From contig NC_088304.1 of the NCBI RefSeq assembly GCF_032854445.1, positions 16,629,704-16,693,703 of the forward strand: 64,000 nucleotides of DNA, read 5' to 3'. The notes beneath the pieces are model-generated. The model did no database searches, was not told where the DNA came from, and was given only the letters and a program-made list of their open reading frames with translations. The stretch is from Liolophura sinensis (lineage: Eukaryota > Mollusca > Polyplacophora > Chitonida > Chitonidae). A program made the position numbers and the translations under genes. This document shows, piece after piece, positions 1 to 12,397 of this stretch (positions are counted from its first letter, which is position 1; the number at the start of each line of letters is the position of its first letter).

Positions 1-947
1 TGATTATGAAAATCACTAGTAAAAGTTGAGTTTACTTGTGCTCAGCCCCCCCCCCCCCCCCCCCACCCACACCCCCCTAAACCCAATGATCTTCACATCT
101 TCCGTACGTGGGAAGATCAATCAAATAAAATAAATAAATCTTCATATCTTAGAATAGGGCACAACATTTTTTTAGAATGATTAATGCTTTCTTTAGACAC
201 AGGCTTGTTGGTGAGGGCATTGAACGGAAACTATAACGTAGTCTATTATGACGGCTGTGAACAAAAATAATGTGCTGCATGGTTTTTATCGGCTTTTCAG
301 TACATAACAATAGTATTCATACGTTATTTACGCCAAAAAAATAGGATAACAGAAAGGGTATGAACAGTGCTCCCTGCAATCTGCGATAAAATTGCCACGA
401 AGGACCATATCTGGTCTGTGTATCCCGTCGAGCCCGATGCACTCTACTCGCTGACAGTCATGACTGACCAAGCTATCCCTAAAGAATCAACAATGGCGCA
501 GAAAGTAAACCTCTGTATCAATGACCAGATAAAAATTCTCTACTGCATGAAAAAAAAACTATACAAACTGCGCTCCACGCAAACGACATTAGCTTGTTAG
601 AAACAGCCGCATCCGTCCGTCGGGAAAACTGCGTTGGTCAGGCACCCAACTACAAGCCCATTGTTTTGTAAGTTGTCAACCTGAGGAGACACTGACAGTA
701 AAATACAAATATACCATAGCCATGAGAATTTATGACCAGAAAATAATGCTGCAATCTGACACATCAGCCAAAGTGCATATATTAACAGTAATTATGCTTA
801 ATAAGCGAGAAAGTACAAACGTATAGTACCATTATATGAGATAATATCTCGAGATTTGTATATAGAGACGTAATCTCAAGATGTTTAAAGGATAGATTCA
901 ACTAATAAGATTAAGGAATAGTTTCAAAGGAAAGCCAAATATTTTTA

Positions 948-973
948 CCCGTGACATTTATATCTGTCACGGG
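948..973. repeat. Perfect 9-bp hairpin
   Basis: CCCGTGACA and its exact reverse complement TGTCACGGG are separated by an 8-nt loop. No neighbouring gene explains it, so it could be chance or the remnant of a palindromic element. Confidence 0.6.
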
Positions 974-3436
974 ATGTAGTCACTCGTAGCTCATTGTTTC
1001 AGGTCTTGTTCATGTTTTTTTTCTTCTCCTTTGTCAGTACATTGTGTTTTGTATATACTGTTATCCCAATGTTATTTTTTCTTCTCACAGATGTATATTT
1101 ATTGCATACTTCGCATTCAGCTTTAATGCATTTATGGGTAAAGAGGTTGAGTGAGAAGGGGGAAGGGGGGGGGGGGTACGCATTGTGATTAAACTATACA
1201 TCCTTAAAACTTCAGTAAAATTACAGTGTTCGTTTTTGCGTTGATTATATTAATTATATATCGGGGTATTTTGTTAGGATGCAGGCCGTGTGAAATGTGT
1301 GGAATTATTTATTTCTATGGTGTTACTGATGGAGAACGGCTTTATCGAACGTGTGGTAATACCGACACCTTTAATTAGTGAGTAAATGCAACGAATGGAT
1401 ATAATTGCCTATTTCTATACTATCTTTTCAGGAATAACATGAATTCGCCCAAAATATTAATTTGTACACCCTGTTGAAACATTTCATGTTCAAATTTCTA
1501 TACTGGTATTATTCCTTTTATATTTCTTATCTTCCATTTATCTGTATGCATGACCAAATCGATATGAAATATTATAATGTTTTGCGCAGAATTGCTCTGT
1601 TTTACATCAAAATGCTTCATTAAGTGTAATTTAAACTTTCGTTACATTTCAAAACTAGATGGGTACATATGTTCTTAAAAACGCTGACTAGCACTATATG
1701 CATACAAAATGAGAATGAAAGCTGTTGCATTTTACTTTTATGATTGTCTTTGTGAAACATACATGCAGAAATATACAGCTCTGCTTTCCCTTTTCAAAAC
1801 TAAATCCAAGATGGTTTTAATAAGTGCATGTAATCCGAGTGATCCAATCATCGGTACTTACATGGGAAAAGCTATTAGATCATTTTTCACTTATTAATAA
1901 ACAGGTTTTAAAATATGATTATCCCCCCCCAACCCCCCACCCCCCCACCACCACCACCACCTCTTATCCTTCAACATGCACCTGTGTATGTATAGGTCTT
2001 CATTTAACACGTGAGGATGAGTGGAGATTAAATGAAACTTAAATTTTGTGAGATCTTCTATGTTTTGGGCAATATCATATTTTGAAGAGGATTCTAGGAG
2101 ATGACCCTGCTGTTCCCAAATGCTAGAGCCCATATCATTTACAGCTCCCTTGTCTTTTGTTTCTTATGAGTGAAGAGCCGGGCGTAAATTGGATCCTACC
2201 TCTCAAGTGGGTTAAAACTGGTATATCAAAGAGAGAAATAGATCCGCGTTACAAAGTATAGGCATTTTTATCTTAAATAATAAATTAAATCCACCTCCAT
2301 AATCCCAATTAGTTAATCCGTCTACCGGGTAAGAAACAAGCAAGCTTTTATCCGCGTATGGTCATTGTCGTTAACTATGAATGAAAACACTCCGACGGTC
2401 GAAGTCTATTAGCCGAGTCGGCGCACTTCAAAGATCTGAGGTGAGAGATATGGTGGCCTTAATTGATTAACTACGTGGGAATGCTCTAACCGTCTGTTAC
2501 CTTCATTCCGATACACTGAAGCCACCAAGCTACCCAGAAATTATAAACAATGAAATCCAAAGTAATGTTTGCATTAAGTGAAATTAAACTCGACATCAGT
2601 CTGTCGCGAAAAGGCAAGAATACAGACCAATGTTTGAGGAAGAATCAACATTGGTTTCATGTGTAAGTCTGCACCTGAGGCTAAGCTGAGAAGTTCCAAG
2701 GCTTTGATGGTGATATTTGTAGGATCAGTTCAAAGTTTTATTCATGAAACATGCGAACGGGAAAATAAAAAAGGGGCTATTTTTAATACGAAGACAACGA
2801 AAATTGTTTTGCCAGGAAGTGTCATGTCAACAACAAAAAAACATTATTTCAATCTTATGCTGATTAATCGTCTTTTGAGAATAATAAACCTGGTTTATAC
2901 ATATGTAAAGGTAAATACTAAACTTTGACACCTGAATCTATGAATCTACGGGTATGTGTGGTGTTAAGGACTTTATGTTCTGATTCATGAACAATAAAAA
3001 CTTTCCTGCCTGCACAACGAATATCAAATTGTCGCTTGTATTTTACAGGTTTTGTGACAGACAATGTCGTCGCCGATTCTGATAAAATCGCTCTTCTGAA
3101 CATTCTATAGGTCTTCAATAAATAACAAACACAATTCTCGTCAAACAATTTTGTCTCAGAATTTTGGCTGCTGAATAAACGGCAAATATTTCTTTGTCAG
3201 ACGTAGGCATCATACAAGTATGAATTATATCATATTGTTAAAAACACAGACTTTTAGAAAAGGGCAAATAATTAGACACCTAAGCATAATAGATATATTC
3301 AGTGACTCAAAATCCACTGGAATATATACACACATATGTACAAGATTGCCAATTTAAGGCAAGAAACCTACTTTCATCTTCTGTTTTCGTATCTATGTTT
3401 TCCCCCCACATCAGTGCAATAGTCAGACTTCTTAAT

Positions 3437-3438
<2 letters not shown>

Positions 3439-3474
<36 letters not shown>
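3439..3474. repeat. (CA)n microsatellite
   Basis: An uninterrupted CA dinucleotide run of about 36 bp. It is likely polymorphic. Confidence 0.95.
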
Positions 3475-3475
<1 letters not shown>

Positions 3476-5130
3476 CAATTAACTGCTGCTATACCATCAC
3501 ATATATAACGGCATGGAGACTGTATGACAAGAAAACCGGATGCTTAAAGCTGCAAACTTTACAAGTATATTTTTTAGTATTGTATTTTTCCGCAATCTGA
3601 AAATTCAGTTGTGTTTAACTCTATTTTTTGCACTGGGTCCTTTCATATTTGGTATAGTTACTTCTGTGGAATTCGTGTATATACTACACCTACAGCTTTG
3701 TACCACATGCTTACTACACATGTGTTCACTGTGTAGGCCACAGTTCATCTTCTATTCACCTTATATTTATAGTTGCGTACAACACCAGTCAAATAAATAA
3801 ATATACTAACAGCGCTAAAATCTTTATAATGTAAGACAGTTTCTATATTTTATTTTGATCCATTTTTCCACAAGAGTTTCACAGAGCGCCTCCTTGTGTC
3901 GTGATTAGTCAACACATTTCATTCTCTGCAGTTGACGCTGATATACCTAAAGGCAGGCAGAAGTATCAACTATCTCTAACCTCGCCTTCTCGTATACAAT
4001 TACTGTAGTAAGATATTTTGCTGATTTTACCATCGTGGTATAATGAAATATCTCAATTTGCATTACAGGTAAATCGGTAACAGTATATGACCTGGCAGGT
4101 AAGTGGCAATCCTATACATCCTCATAAAAAGGCGACAATTTGAAATTGCTCAGAAAGTAGAGCCTGATTTGCTGGATGTGGAATCAGCGACGTGTAGCGA
4201 GCAGAGACTGACGTGTCTGCTTTCTCAGGCCGTACGAGCTTCGCTAACACAACAGACTCTACCATACTTTATTGCAATTTGATAGGTGTTGGAACTTTGA
4301 ACTTAATGGAAGTCGAGTTTATTTGGATAATTTAAGCAACTTTTCGACACGGTTGCCTGACGCCCCGATTTATGGCGTTTCTCCTTTGGTCCACACACAC
4401 ACGTTGTTCCACGTAGTCAACAAAACAACACCGGAGGAGATTTCCCTTTTACTTTCCCAACAAGCTTTCAGACGCGCGTTGCGGACGCTTTGCTATCATG
4501 ACAAGTCTATCAGAACGGATCGAACGGCGCGATATCTAGCGAACACGCGAGTCGAGATGGTGGCCCGAGAAACACTTAAATACTGCACGGGAAAGTGTAT
4601 GAAAAAAATGGAACGTTTTAAAATATGGTTTGATCTGTAGAGATGTTTTACGCTGTACGAGTATACAAAATCATGCATATAAATATGAAAGCCCCGAACC
4701 GTCTTATTTTTATGCTACTTTAGAGAATTTTCAATGTATGAACAGGCTTGAAAATCTACAGTACTTTTTTTTATCTCATCTCTTCATTATGGTGACAAGA
4801 GGGTGACGCCCCCACCCCTCCCCATTTCAGTCAGTTTCATGCCCCTTATATGCTATATATGTTTGAAACACGTTTCAAACGTACAAAAGCACGTTTGTTA
4901 GTGCACAAGTTGGTAGGCCTACCGTGTACGTCATCGCTCTAAATATTTACTATTCTGAGAACGCGCGTGTGTGTAGGCCTACTATAGGCCTACTGTATAT
5001 ATTGATAGTCATTACATAGAATCAACAATATATATACAGATATGAAAGACACGAGGTGCGAGTTCAGACACCGTCACGGACAGAGAATTTGTACATCCCC
5101 GGCTGTCACCTTTTCTGAGTCTTGATGACA

Positions 5131-5403
5131 ATTAATTTGATTTGTTTGTTCGGTGTTTTTTACGCCGTACTCAGGAAGATTTCACTTATACGACGGCGGC
5201 CAGCATTATGGTGGGAGGAAACCGGGCAGAGCCCGGGGGAAACCCACGACCATCCGCAGGTTGCTGGAAGACCTTCCCACTTACGGCCGGAGAGGAAGCC
5301 AGCATGAGCTGGGCTTGAACTCACAGCCACCGCATTGGTGAGAGGCCCCTGGGTCAGGGGCCTCTCTCGCTAGCGCGCTAACCAACTGAGCCACGGAGGC
5401 CCC
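5131..5403 (-). mobile_element. SINE family A, near full length
   Basis: A tRNA-derived SINE on the minus strand. The plus strand shows the 3' tail first (GGTGTTTTTTACGCCG), then the core (CATTATGGTGGGAGGAAACC), then the tRNA-like head ending in GAGCCACGGAGGCCCC. It corresponds position for position to the copies at 42721 and 54300. In this copy the segment just inside the head has become a perfect 12-bp hairpin (5340-5366) that other copies lack. From memory, the TTTCCTCCCACC core resembles the MetaSINE conserved domain. Confidence 0.9.
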
Positions 5404-6299
5404 ACAGATGAAAATGAACGATCGACAACACGTACATGTGTACGTGGTCCAACGTTTGTCGAAGTCCACTGCCTTCCACCAGTATGGTACGCATATCTAT
5501 ACGTCACATGTGTGAAAGTTCGTCACTAACTTGCCAAAGTTCGGTGGTTTACGGTAATACCATGCACACTAGCGGTACATGCACCCATAACACTGAGCCC
5601 CATCGTGTAGGCCTATAAGTGAAAATTTATGGCGCTAAAGAGCGCAGATTCTGAATGCGGGATGTTGTAACACAACATGGTTGTGTGTCCTGTTCCGCCT
5701 AACCCAAGGTCAGAGGTCATGTACGAGACATGTGTGGGTATGCTTATCCCGGTGTTATTCCCCATTGCTATAGGTGCCATATATGTAGATAACCAGGCTT
5801 ACCGCCATCTAGACATTCCTCCAAACAACTAATGTGTTTAAATTCCCTGAAAGGCAGTTGAAACAATATCACCCTGTTTCTGAATGGATAACAACTTACC
5901 TCTAGGGCCATTTTCAGTTACAATGAGTACAATTGAAAAATGAACGGATAATGATTGGATCTGAAGACGTGACAATTTTAATGATATAGCTAGAGAAATA
6001 TTTCACTTATTTGAAGGCGGTCCGGTTATGGATGTACACAGATTTTGTCCGTGCAACCTCTCGCTCATACAGTTTATTGTTATAGACAAGAGCTTTTGTG
6101 ATATTTATTGATGGTGTAAGGTGATTCTACCATTAAGCAGCTGAATATATATAGCCCGGGATCTTGTATACATGTATATATTCACGAAGATTGTTGTCAT
6201 AATACAGCACGGTTGATGAGCGAATCTGGTGAATTTATTTTGATTCCCTTGCTGGTTTAAGATTTTGACACTTTAATGGGAACACGAGGTAGGAGAAGA
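5404..6299. other. Intergenic, no gene seen
   Basis: AT-rich sequence between a SINE and a minisatellite. There is no recognisable coding frame, RNA gene or repeat apart from short homopolymers. Confidence 0.6.
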
Positions 6300-6735
6300 A
6301 ATCTAAAGACTGCACCATCAGATATATAACCACGGCGTACATGTGTGGCAAGAACACTAAAGACTGCACCATCAGGTATATAACCAAGACGTACATGTGC
6401 GACAAGAACACTAAAGACTGCACCATCAGATATATAATCACGACGTACACGCGTGGAACGAACACCAAAGACTACACTATCAGATATATAACCACGACGT
6501 ACATGTGCGACAAGAACACTAAAGACTGCACCATCAGATATATAATAACGACGTACATGTGTGGCAAGAACACTTAAGACTGCACCATTAGATATATAAT
6601 CACGACGTACATGTGTGGAACGAACACTAAAGACTGCACCATCAGATATATAACCAAGATGTACATGTGCGACAAGAACACTAAAGACTGCACCATCAGA
6701 TAGATAACCAGGTGTGCGACAAGAAAATTAAAGAC
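6300..6735. repeat. 54-bp minisatellite, about 8 copies
   Basis: The word AGACTGCACCATCAG recurs every 54 bp at 6307, 6361, 6415, 6469, 6523, 6577, 6631 and 6685, followed by one shortened unit. Because 54 is a multiple of three, frames stay open on both strands (18-residue peptide repeats). These frames should not be read as genes. Confidence 0.95.
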
Positions 6736-7298
6736 TGGCATATTGGAACTATTGTGCACTTCGCTCGGTTCATGTTTGATGACAGACATTATATTATTTC
6801 GCTTGGTACATATATACGACTATTGTAGGGTTTATGGATATGGAAAATATCGGAAATCAACCACGCCATGGTAAGCATCTGACAAACCTTGCAAGGCGAA
6901 GCCAAAGCCGAACTACAGGAGCTACTGTCTAACACACGACATGCTTGATCTATAGAGCTGGTCGTCTTCAGACAGAACCCGTTAGATGACTCGGTAAGGG
7001 AGAATAATAGAATATTTAATGAAGAAATATTAAAACATCTTCATTCTGGTAATGATAACTATTAAGACTACCTATTTCTTAACCGTTCACTGGCTTTAAC
7101 CTTTTAGTTTATATGAATGTATAGGGTATCGTAGTAGGCATTCCTGTATCATTCGTTAACAATGTGGCCAATAACCAGAAGACTAATTTCCAAAACAACG
7201 TTTAACTCAGAGCAGGAAGGACTACCACAGAATGTAAGTTACTAGAACGGGGTCAAGATAAGTACCATAAAAAACAGTTTTCACTGATGCCGTAAAAG
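6736..7298. other. Intergenic, no gene seen
   Basis: Unremarkable AT-rich sequence with no exon, RNA or repeat that I can support. Confidence 0.6.
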
Positions 7299-7308
7299 GC
7301 AAAGATTG

Positions 7309-7491
7309 ATTTATTTATTTCATTTGATTGGTGTTTTACGCCGTACTCAAGAATATTTCACTTATTAGACGGCGGCCAACATTATTATGGGAGGAAACCC
7401 TACAGAGTCCCGGGGAGACCCACGACCATCAACAGGTTGTTGACAGACCATCCCACTTTGCGCCGGAGAGAAAGCCAGCATGAGCTGGAAC
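7309..7491 (-). mobile_element. SINE family A, head-truncated, with TSD
   Basis: The family A tail and core are present on the minus strand and the tRNA head is missing. The copy is flanked by a 10-bp direct repeat, GCAAAGATTG, at 7299-7308 and 7492-7501. This is the target-site duplication expected of LINE-mediated insertion with 5' truncation. Confidence 0.88.
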
Positions 7492-7501
7492 GCAAAGATT
7501 G

Positions 7502-8842
7502 TTCTAGGCGGGTAAGTATATAATCAGTATATCCAAACACTGATAGCTTGATTTCAAGCCTTTGTCCGTTGTCCGAATTCCTATATTTTGTTTGTTTTTC
7601 GTATTTGTTCAAGAAGAATTATCGTCGGAATATCGTCTCACAATAGTGGAGACAGTTTAGTTTGTTTAAGATAACCATTCTCATGAATTCTGCGACTTTT
7701 GACAAAACAAAACTGGAAGGTTTATCGATGTGTGCGTTTGTTGAATCACCTTACCGCCCAAAAAGCAACATGGTGACGTCATCACCGAGAGAGCTAAAGA
7801 TCAAACATATCATCAATGCTTTAACACCCAACATGTTTGTTGTCAAAAATGCGGGTTTTATGAGCAATTCTATTTGCGATGATTGCTAATGACTTTGTCT
7901 TTGTTCCTCAGCGACATCGATTAGGATATAGTGGTTACAACCATATGGGTTCAGCTCTCGAGGGAGTTAAGGCCAGGCATTGGTGGAAAGATGCGGGCGA
8001 GAGAATGGGAGAAACAGCGAGATTTTAAAAGCCACCGCAACTATCTCGCTTCTGTTAGCCGCTGGCTCCAGTGTGGTTGGGTGTACATTTGCGGCTAACG
8101 TATACCCTGATATGAGACGCCGCAGGACCTGAGTTCTCCGAAAATCTGTGCACATAATTTCTAACGAGGTTACCAGCCAGCAGGTCAAGTGAATGGACTC
8201 CTGTCCCTGTGCCCCTGTCACTGTCTGTGCCTCTCGAACAACAGTACGCGTTTTCTTAGCCGCTGTTTCGACACAAGATGGACGGACATAATCACATACT
8301 AATAACTAGAATCTGGATGTTCAACTTCCCCCTCCCCCCTCCCTCTCCATCCCCTAATATTTACAAAAATAAAATTTAAAAGAAAAAACAGATTAAAACG
8401 ATATGAATAAACAGGCTTGTAAGTACTGATATATACATAGAACTTTGAGTACAACATCACGATAATGAAATGTATCTTCAGCTTGCCCATTTAGCTGTAT
8501 GCATAAAAATATTATAGCACCATGTACCAGAAATAGGGTAACTATGGAAATATGAAACAATAACCAGATTGTCGTTATTATTAAGCATGTAAATGTTTAT
8601 AGACGATATAAAAGATATTCAGGGAAGTTTCAGGGAAATTAGCAGGAGTTGCATGGACAAAATTTGTGTACATGAAAATCCATTATTACACTACATTAAC
8701 TACCTACGTTGCCATTAAACTTAAGCATGCACAATTTCATATGAATTGGCAAGATGTATTATAAGTCTCATCAAAATCAGCGCAGTAGTTTGGGAGTGGG
8801 TGCACGGATAAAACCCAATCTACAGACAAGGTGATTTCATTA
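7502..8842. other. Intergenic with one complex, GC-richer island
   Basis: No gene is supported. The segment at about 7965-8230 is more GC-rich and of higher complexity than its surroundings and is not a repeat I can match in the window. It has a minus-strand open frame of 84 codons with no recognised domain. It may be a conserved non-coding element. Confidence 0.45.
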
Positions 8843-9068
8843 TATTTATTTATTTATTTGACTGGTGTTTTACGCCGTACTCAAGAATATTTCACTTAAA
8901 CGACGGTGGGAGGAAATCCAAGACCATCCAACGGTTGTTCGCAGACCTTCCCAAGTACGGCCGGACAGGAAGCCAGCATGAGCTGGACTTGAAATCACAG
9001 TTAGCGTGAGAGGCTTTTGAGTCCTTGCGCCGCACTGGCCAGCTAATCCCCTCGGCCATGGAGGCCCC
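8843..9068 (-). mobile_element. SINE family A, internally deleted
   Basis: The tail (GGTGTTTTACGCCGTACTCA) and the tRNA-like head ending in GGAGGCCCC are both present on the minus strand. The central core lacks part of the GGCCAGCATTATGG and GGGCAGAGCCC segments. Confidence 0.85.
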
Positions 9069-9179
9069 GATTCCAGTATACCCATCCCCTAACTTCGTTG
9101 AGTGGGGTATAAAGATGGGATGTAGAAAGTATGCATGAACTTTAACGAGTGTGAAGTCTATTACTTTACTGCTGGTAAT

Positions 9180-9950
9180 ACCTCCGTACGTATATATACG
9201 TTATACCTGTAGGGGCTTCATGCGGTCACTCCTGTAACTTCCATACGTGTATATACGTAAAACCTGTGGGGGCCCAGTCAGAGACAGCTGTAACTTCCGC
9301 ACTTGTATATACGTAAAACCTGTAGGGGCACTCTATATAACCATGCAGTCACTCCTATAACCTCCGTACGTATATTTAAGTAAAACCTGTAGGGGCCCCA
9401 TACACTCACTCCTATAGCCCCCGTACGTGTATATACGTAAAACCTGTAGGGGCCCAGTCAGAGACAGCTGTAACTTCCGCACTTGTATATACGTAAAACC
9501 TGTAGGGGCACTCTATATAACCATGCAGTCACCCCTATAACCTCCGTACGTATATTTAAGTAAAACCTGTAGGGGCCCCATACACTCACGCCTATAACCC
9601 CCGTACGTGTATATACGTAAAACCTGTAGGGACCCAGTCAGAGACAGCTGTAACCTCCGCACGTGTATATACGTAAAACCTGTAGGGACCCCATACACTC
9701 ACTTCTATAACCCCCGTACGTGTATATACGTAAAACCTGTAGGGACCCAGTCAGAGACTGCTGTAACCTCCGCACGTGTATATACGTAAAACCTGTAGGG
9801 GCTCCATACACTCACTCCTATAACCCCCGTACATGTATATACGTAAAATCTGTAGGGACCCCATACAGTCACTCCTATAACCTCCGTACGTGTATGTACG
9901 TAAAACCAGTAGGTCCTTCCATCCAGTCCATCCCATAACCTACGTACGTG
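9180..9950. repeat. 56/57/67-bp minisatellite with 180-bp higher-order period
   Basis: The word AAAACCTGTAGGGG recurs at 9259, 9315, 9382, 9439, 9495, 9562, 9619, 9675, 9732, 9788, 9845 and 9902. Spacings are 56, 67, 57, 56, 67, 57, 56, 57, 56, 57 and 57. The first six units repeat as triplets of exactly 180 bp. Each unit contains a near-palindrome of the type TACGTGTATATACGTA. Open frames across it are repeat artefacts. Confidence 0.93.
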
Positions 9951-10880
9951 TAAGACTCAGTGACATGATACAGTTTATTACATGTAATTCATTTGATTAT
10001 TGTTTAACGCCAGGTGTATAGCGATGATGTTTCCTGTTTGTGTATTATTATACAGTTATCTTGTGAGTGTCCACGTGTATAACCAAATGGTGCAGTGATC
10101 ATTTTATGCTTTGGCAGGGTCTCAATCACGTACCCTCCACTGGTAGCACCGACTCATATTCCAGCGGTCATATATACTGGTAGACTAATGTATCTGTAAC
10201 GTTCAGCCTAAACGGCAGAATCCGGAACACGCGGCAATTTCTGGTCCCTGGAGGATCGGAAAACGATCGGTTGTTTTTTTGTGCTGATGTATCGGCTAAT
10301 GGATACGAACTGGCCTCATGATTCAACCTTGTGTTGACGACGACTGAATGGTCTAATCTGGGATATCCATCTTAATAACAGCTTTAACTGATCACTACAT
10401 GTGACCGACAAGGTCATGCGCTTGTCACACTGACCCGAGGACATGTTCTTTTTTGTATTACCGGTGTGTATTTATAAATAAAGAAATTAGGAATAATAAA
10501 AGAAAAATATAAGAAAACTCTGAATCTTACAAACAAACTTTAATGCACGCGGGGTTTTCATGTCATCGCTTCCTCCATGGGCTATCTCTAGCTCTATCCA
10601 TAAACCTGATCTCTAGCATTTAAGTGAAATCCTTCGCACTCTTAACGATGTTGTCCAAAGCCATGTGACAGTTTGTCACCATAAACGTTGTACTGGATTG
10701 GTGTCAGAACGTTTGGTCATCGTCACGGCAGAAAACGATGTGTTTTTACAGCAGTTTGGATCTCTTTGTCACAGTCTCTCGTTCATATGTAGGCCTACGT
10801 AAGTCATGAAACACAATAAACATACGCATAAAGCGGGTCTGATTTGAAGATCGTGAATGTGAAGTGCAATTATTGTTTCC
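9951..10880. other. Intergenic, no gene seen
   Basis: Single-copy-looking AT-rich DNA with no supported feature. Confidence 0.55.
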
Positions 10881-11075
10881 TTTATTTACTTGTTTGTTTA
10901 TCAATTTATTTGGTGGGTGCTACGCCATGTTCACAAATATTTCCCTTACATGGACGTTAGGCTTATGGGTGGAGGAGAACCCGGGGGGAAACCGGCTCAC
11001 GCACCTGACAAACAGTCGATAAGATCATGGTCGAGGAAACGAGAACTGGATTCGAACTCGTTCCCTCATTGTTCC
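10881..11075 (-). mobile_element. Diverged SINE A-like copy
   Basis: The segment resembles the minus strand of family A (GGGTGCTACGCCATGTTCAC, then CAAATATTTCCC, then GGAGGAGAACCCGGGGGGAA). It is heavily diverged and ends in a tRNA-like B-box region (GGATTCGAACTCG). It may be an older subfamily or a distinct related SINE. Confidence 0.6.
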
Positions 11076-11190
11076 AGGTGAAGTTGTTATAGAACCCTAA
11101 ACGCCATCTTTGTAACACAATACACAGATAGATGACAACTTCAGAATGGACAATGGCCTTATATGTAAGCATGCCTGGGTTTTTACGTGA

Positions 11191-11490
11191 TACTTTACAA
11201 TTTTTCAGTCATATGACGACGAGGAGTCATCAGGTGGTTGCACAACTCTGTATATTTATGTAGCAGGGCGATTCCATGTCGCTAACGTGTTTCCGCCACT
11301 TGAGTACGAGTATCATGTCGAAGACACCGGGCCATAATACTGATACCGGGCCAGTCAGTCCTGTTTCCTTGCATTAACCTCTCAGTGCTGATCGTCAAGC
11401 GACGCTGTAACACGTTAACTATTTTTACAGTCTTTGGTACGACCGACCCGCGGTTGATCCTATGCAGGTGTTCCGACCTCGAGTCGGACG
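11191..11490 (-). mobile_element. SINE family C copy
   Basis: On the minus strand a tRNA-like head (B-box-like GGATCAACCGCGGGTCGG) is followed by a body with the ATCATGTCGAAGACACCGGG motif (plus-strand spelling). The tail region contains CAGTCATATGACGACGAGGA. The same body is seen at 29425, 36560 and 63455. Its tail matches that of family B. Confidence 0.75.
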
Positions 11491-12075
11491 CTACAATGCC
11501 TATGTGTAAATCTTCACATAAATAAAATGTTAGCCTTTATGGAGTGGTTACTAATTACACATTACCAGGACTTTTTATTAGTTTTGCTGATGATTTCATT
11601 GCAAGTGTTGTGACAATGTTTGAAAACCCTTTTGAATTGGTAATGATATTATGAAGGTGATTAATATTTCAGCAGCTGATTCAAATCTGTTGTTGTTTAC
11701 ATTTTGGTCGAAGTAATCCCTAGTCCCCGCCATCGTCTTGCATGGGTACACTCACAGACAGAAGTTGCCCAGCAGCCCCATAGGTTTAGGAGGCCCCTAA
11801 ATTTACACTGACTTTCAAAATGTAACATTGTTTTTCTTTGTTTGTTGTTCTGTTTTTAATTTTTTTGTTTGTTTTTTGGCTTATGTGGCAGGCGACAATC
11901 CATATGTTTGCTTAGGGGCCCATGATAATATTATGCTTAGACATGTTAGAGTAAAGACGTACAGCCCTGGTGCTTAGGCAGTTAACCCGATATACACAGA
12001 AACATTTGAAATAGGTCCCCCTATGACATTGAAACATCAGCATTTTGTATGCTAGTGGATACGAAGCATGTTGCA

Positions 12076-12397
12076 TGGGCGTCCGCTTCGGGAGGCGGTA
12101 GATCTGGGGTCACTCCTAAAAGTCGAGTCCCACCTAAGACCTTAAAAGAGAAAATTGTAACTTCCTCGCTTGGCGTTCAGCATGAAGGGGATAGTGCAAC
12201 GACTGGTTGACCCATATCAGTATAATGATTTGGGTGGGGCGACTTACTTGCCTTCGGTAGATAAAAAGAGCGGTGGAAATCCGTCCTGCAACAAGGAGGC
12301 ACATTACAAGCACTCTAAGGATTCCTTCGTGGTCATATGACTGAAAAATTGTTAAGTACGACGTTAAACCCCAAGCACTCACTCACTCACTCACTCA
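12076..12397 (+). mobile_element. SINE family B, head-truncated
   Basis: It begins within the tRNA-like head (GGCGTCCGCTTCGGGAGG), continues with the body (CATGAAGGGGATAGTGCAAC) and ends with TACGACGTTAAACCCCAAGC plus a CACTCACTCAC run. It aligns along its length to the full copy at 44132. Confidence 0.9.

Larger units (their letters stand above)
1..5130. other. Gene-free intergenic stretch
   Basis: No exon or gene could be supported here. It is AT-rich with a poly-C run at 46-64, a G run at 1167-1176, a C-rich stretch at 1922-1949 and a CA microsatellite at 3439-3474. The short open frames, including a 122-codon one at 4272-4640, match nothing I recognise. A short palindrome lies at 4861-4880 and several TAGGCCTA words occur at 4910-4995. 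Confidence 0.7.

Noticed and set aside
4272-4640. 122-codon open frame
   Set aside because: It starts at a non-ATG codon and has no recognisable domain, splice support or codon pattern. Chance is the simplest explanation.
5122-5469. Short frames on both strands near 5.1-5.5 kb
   Set aside because: They translate the tail, core and head of a SINE; similar frames appear wherever the SINE occurs (7400, 17217, 38267, 54275, 62022).
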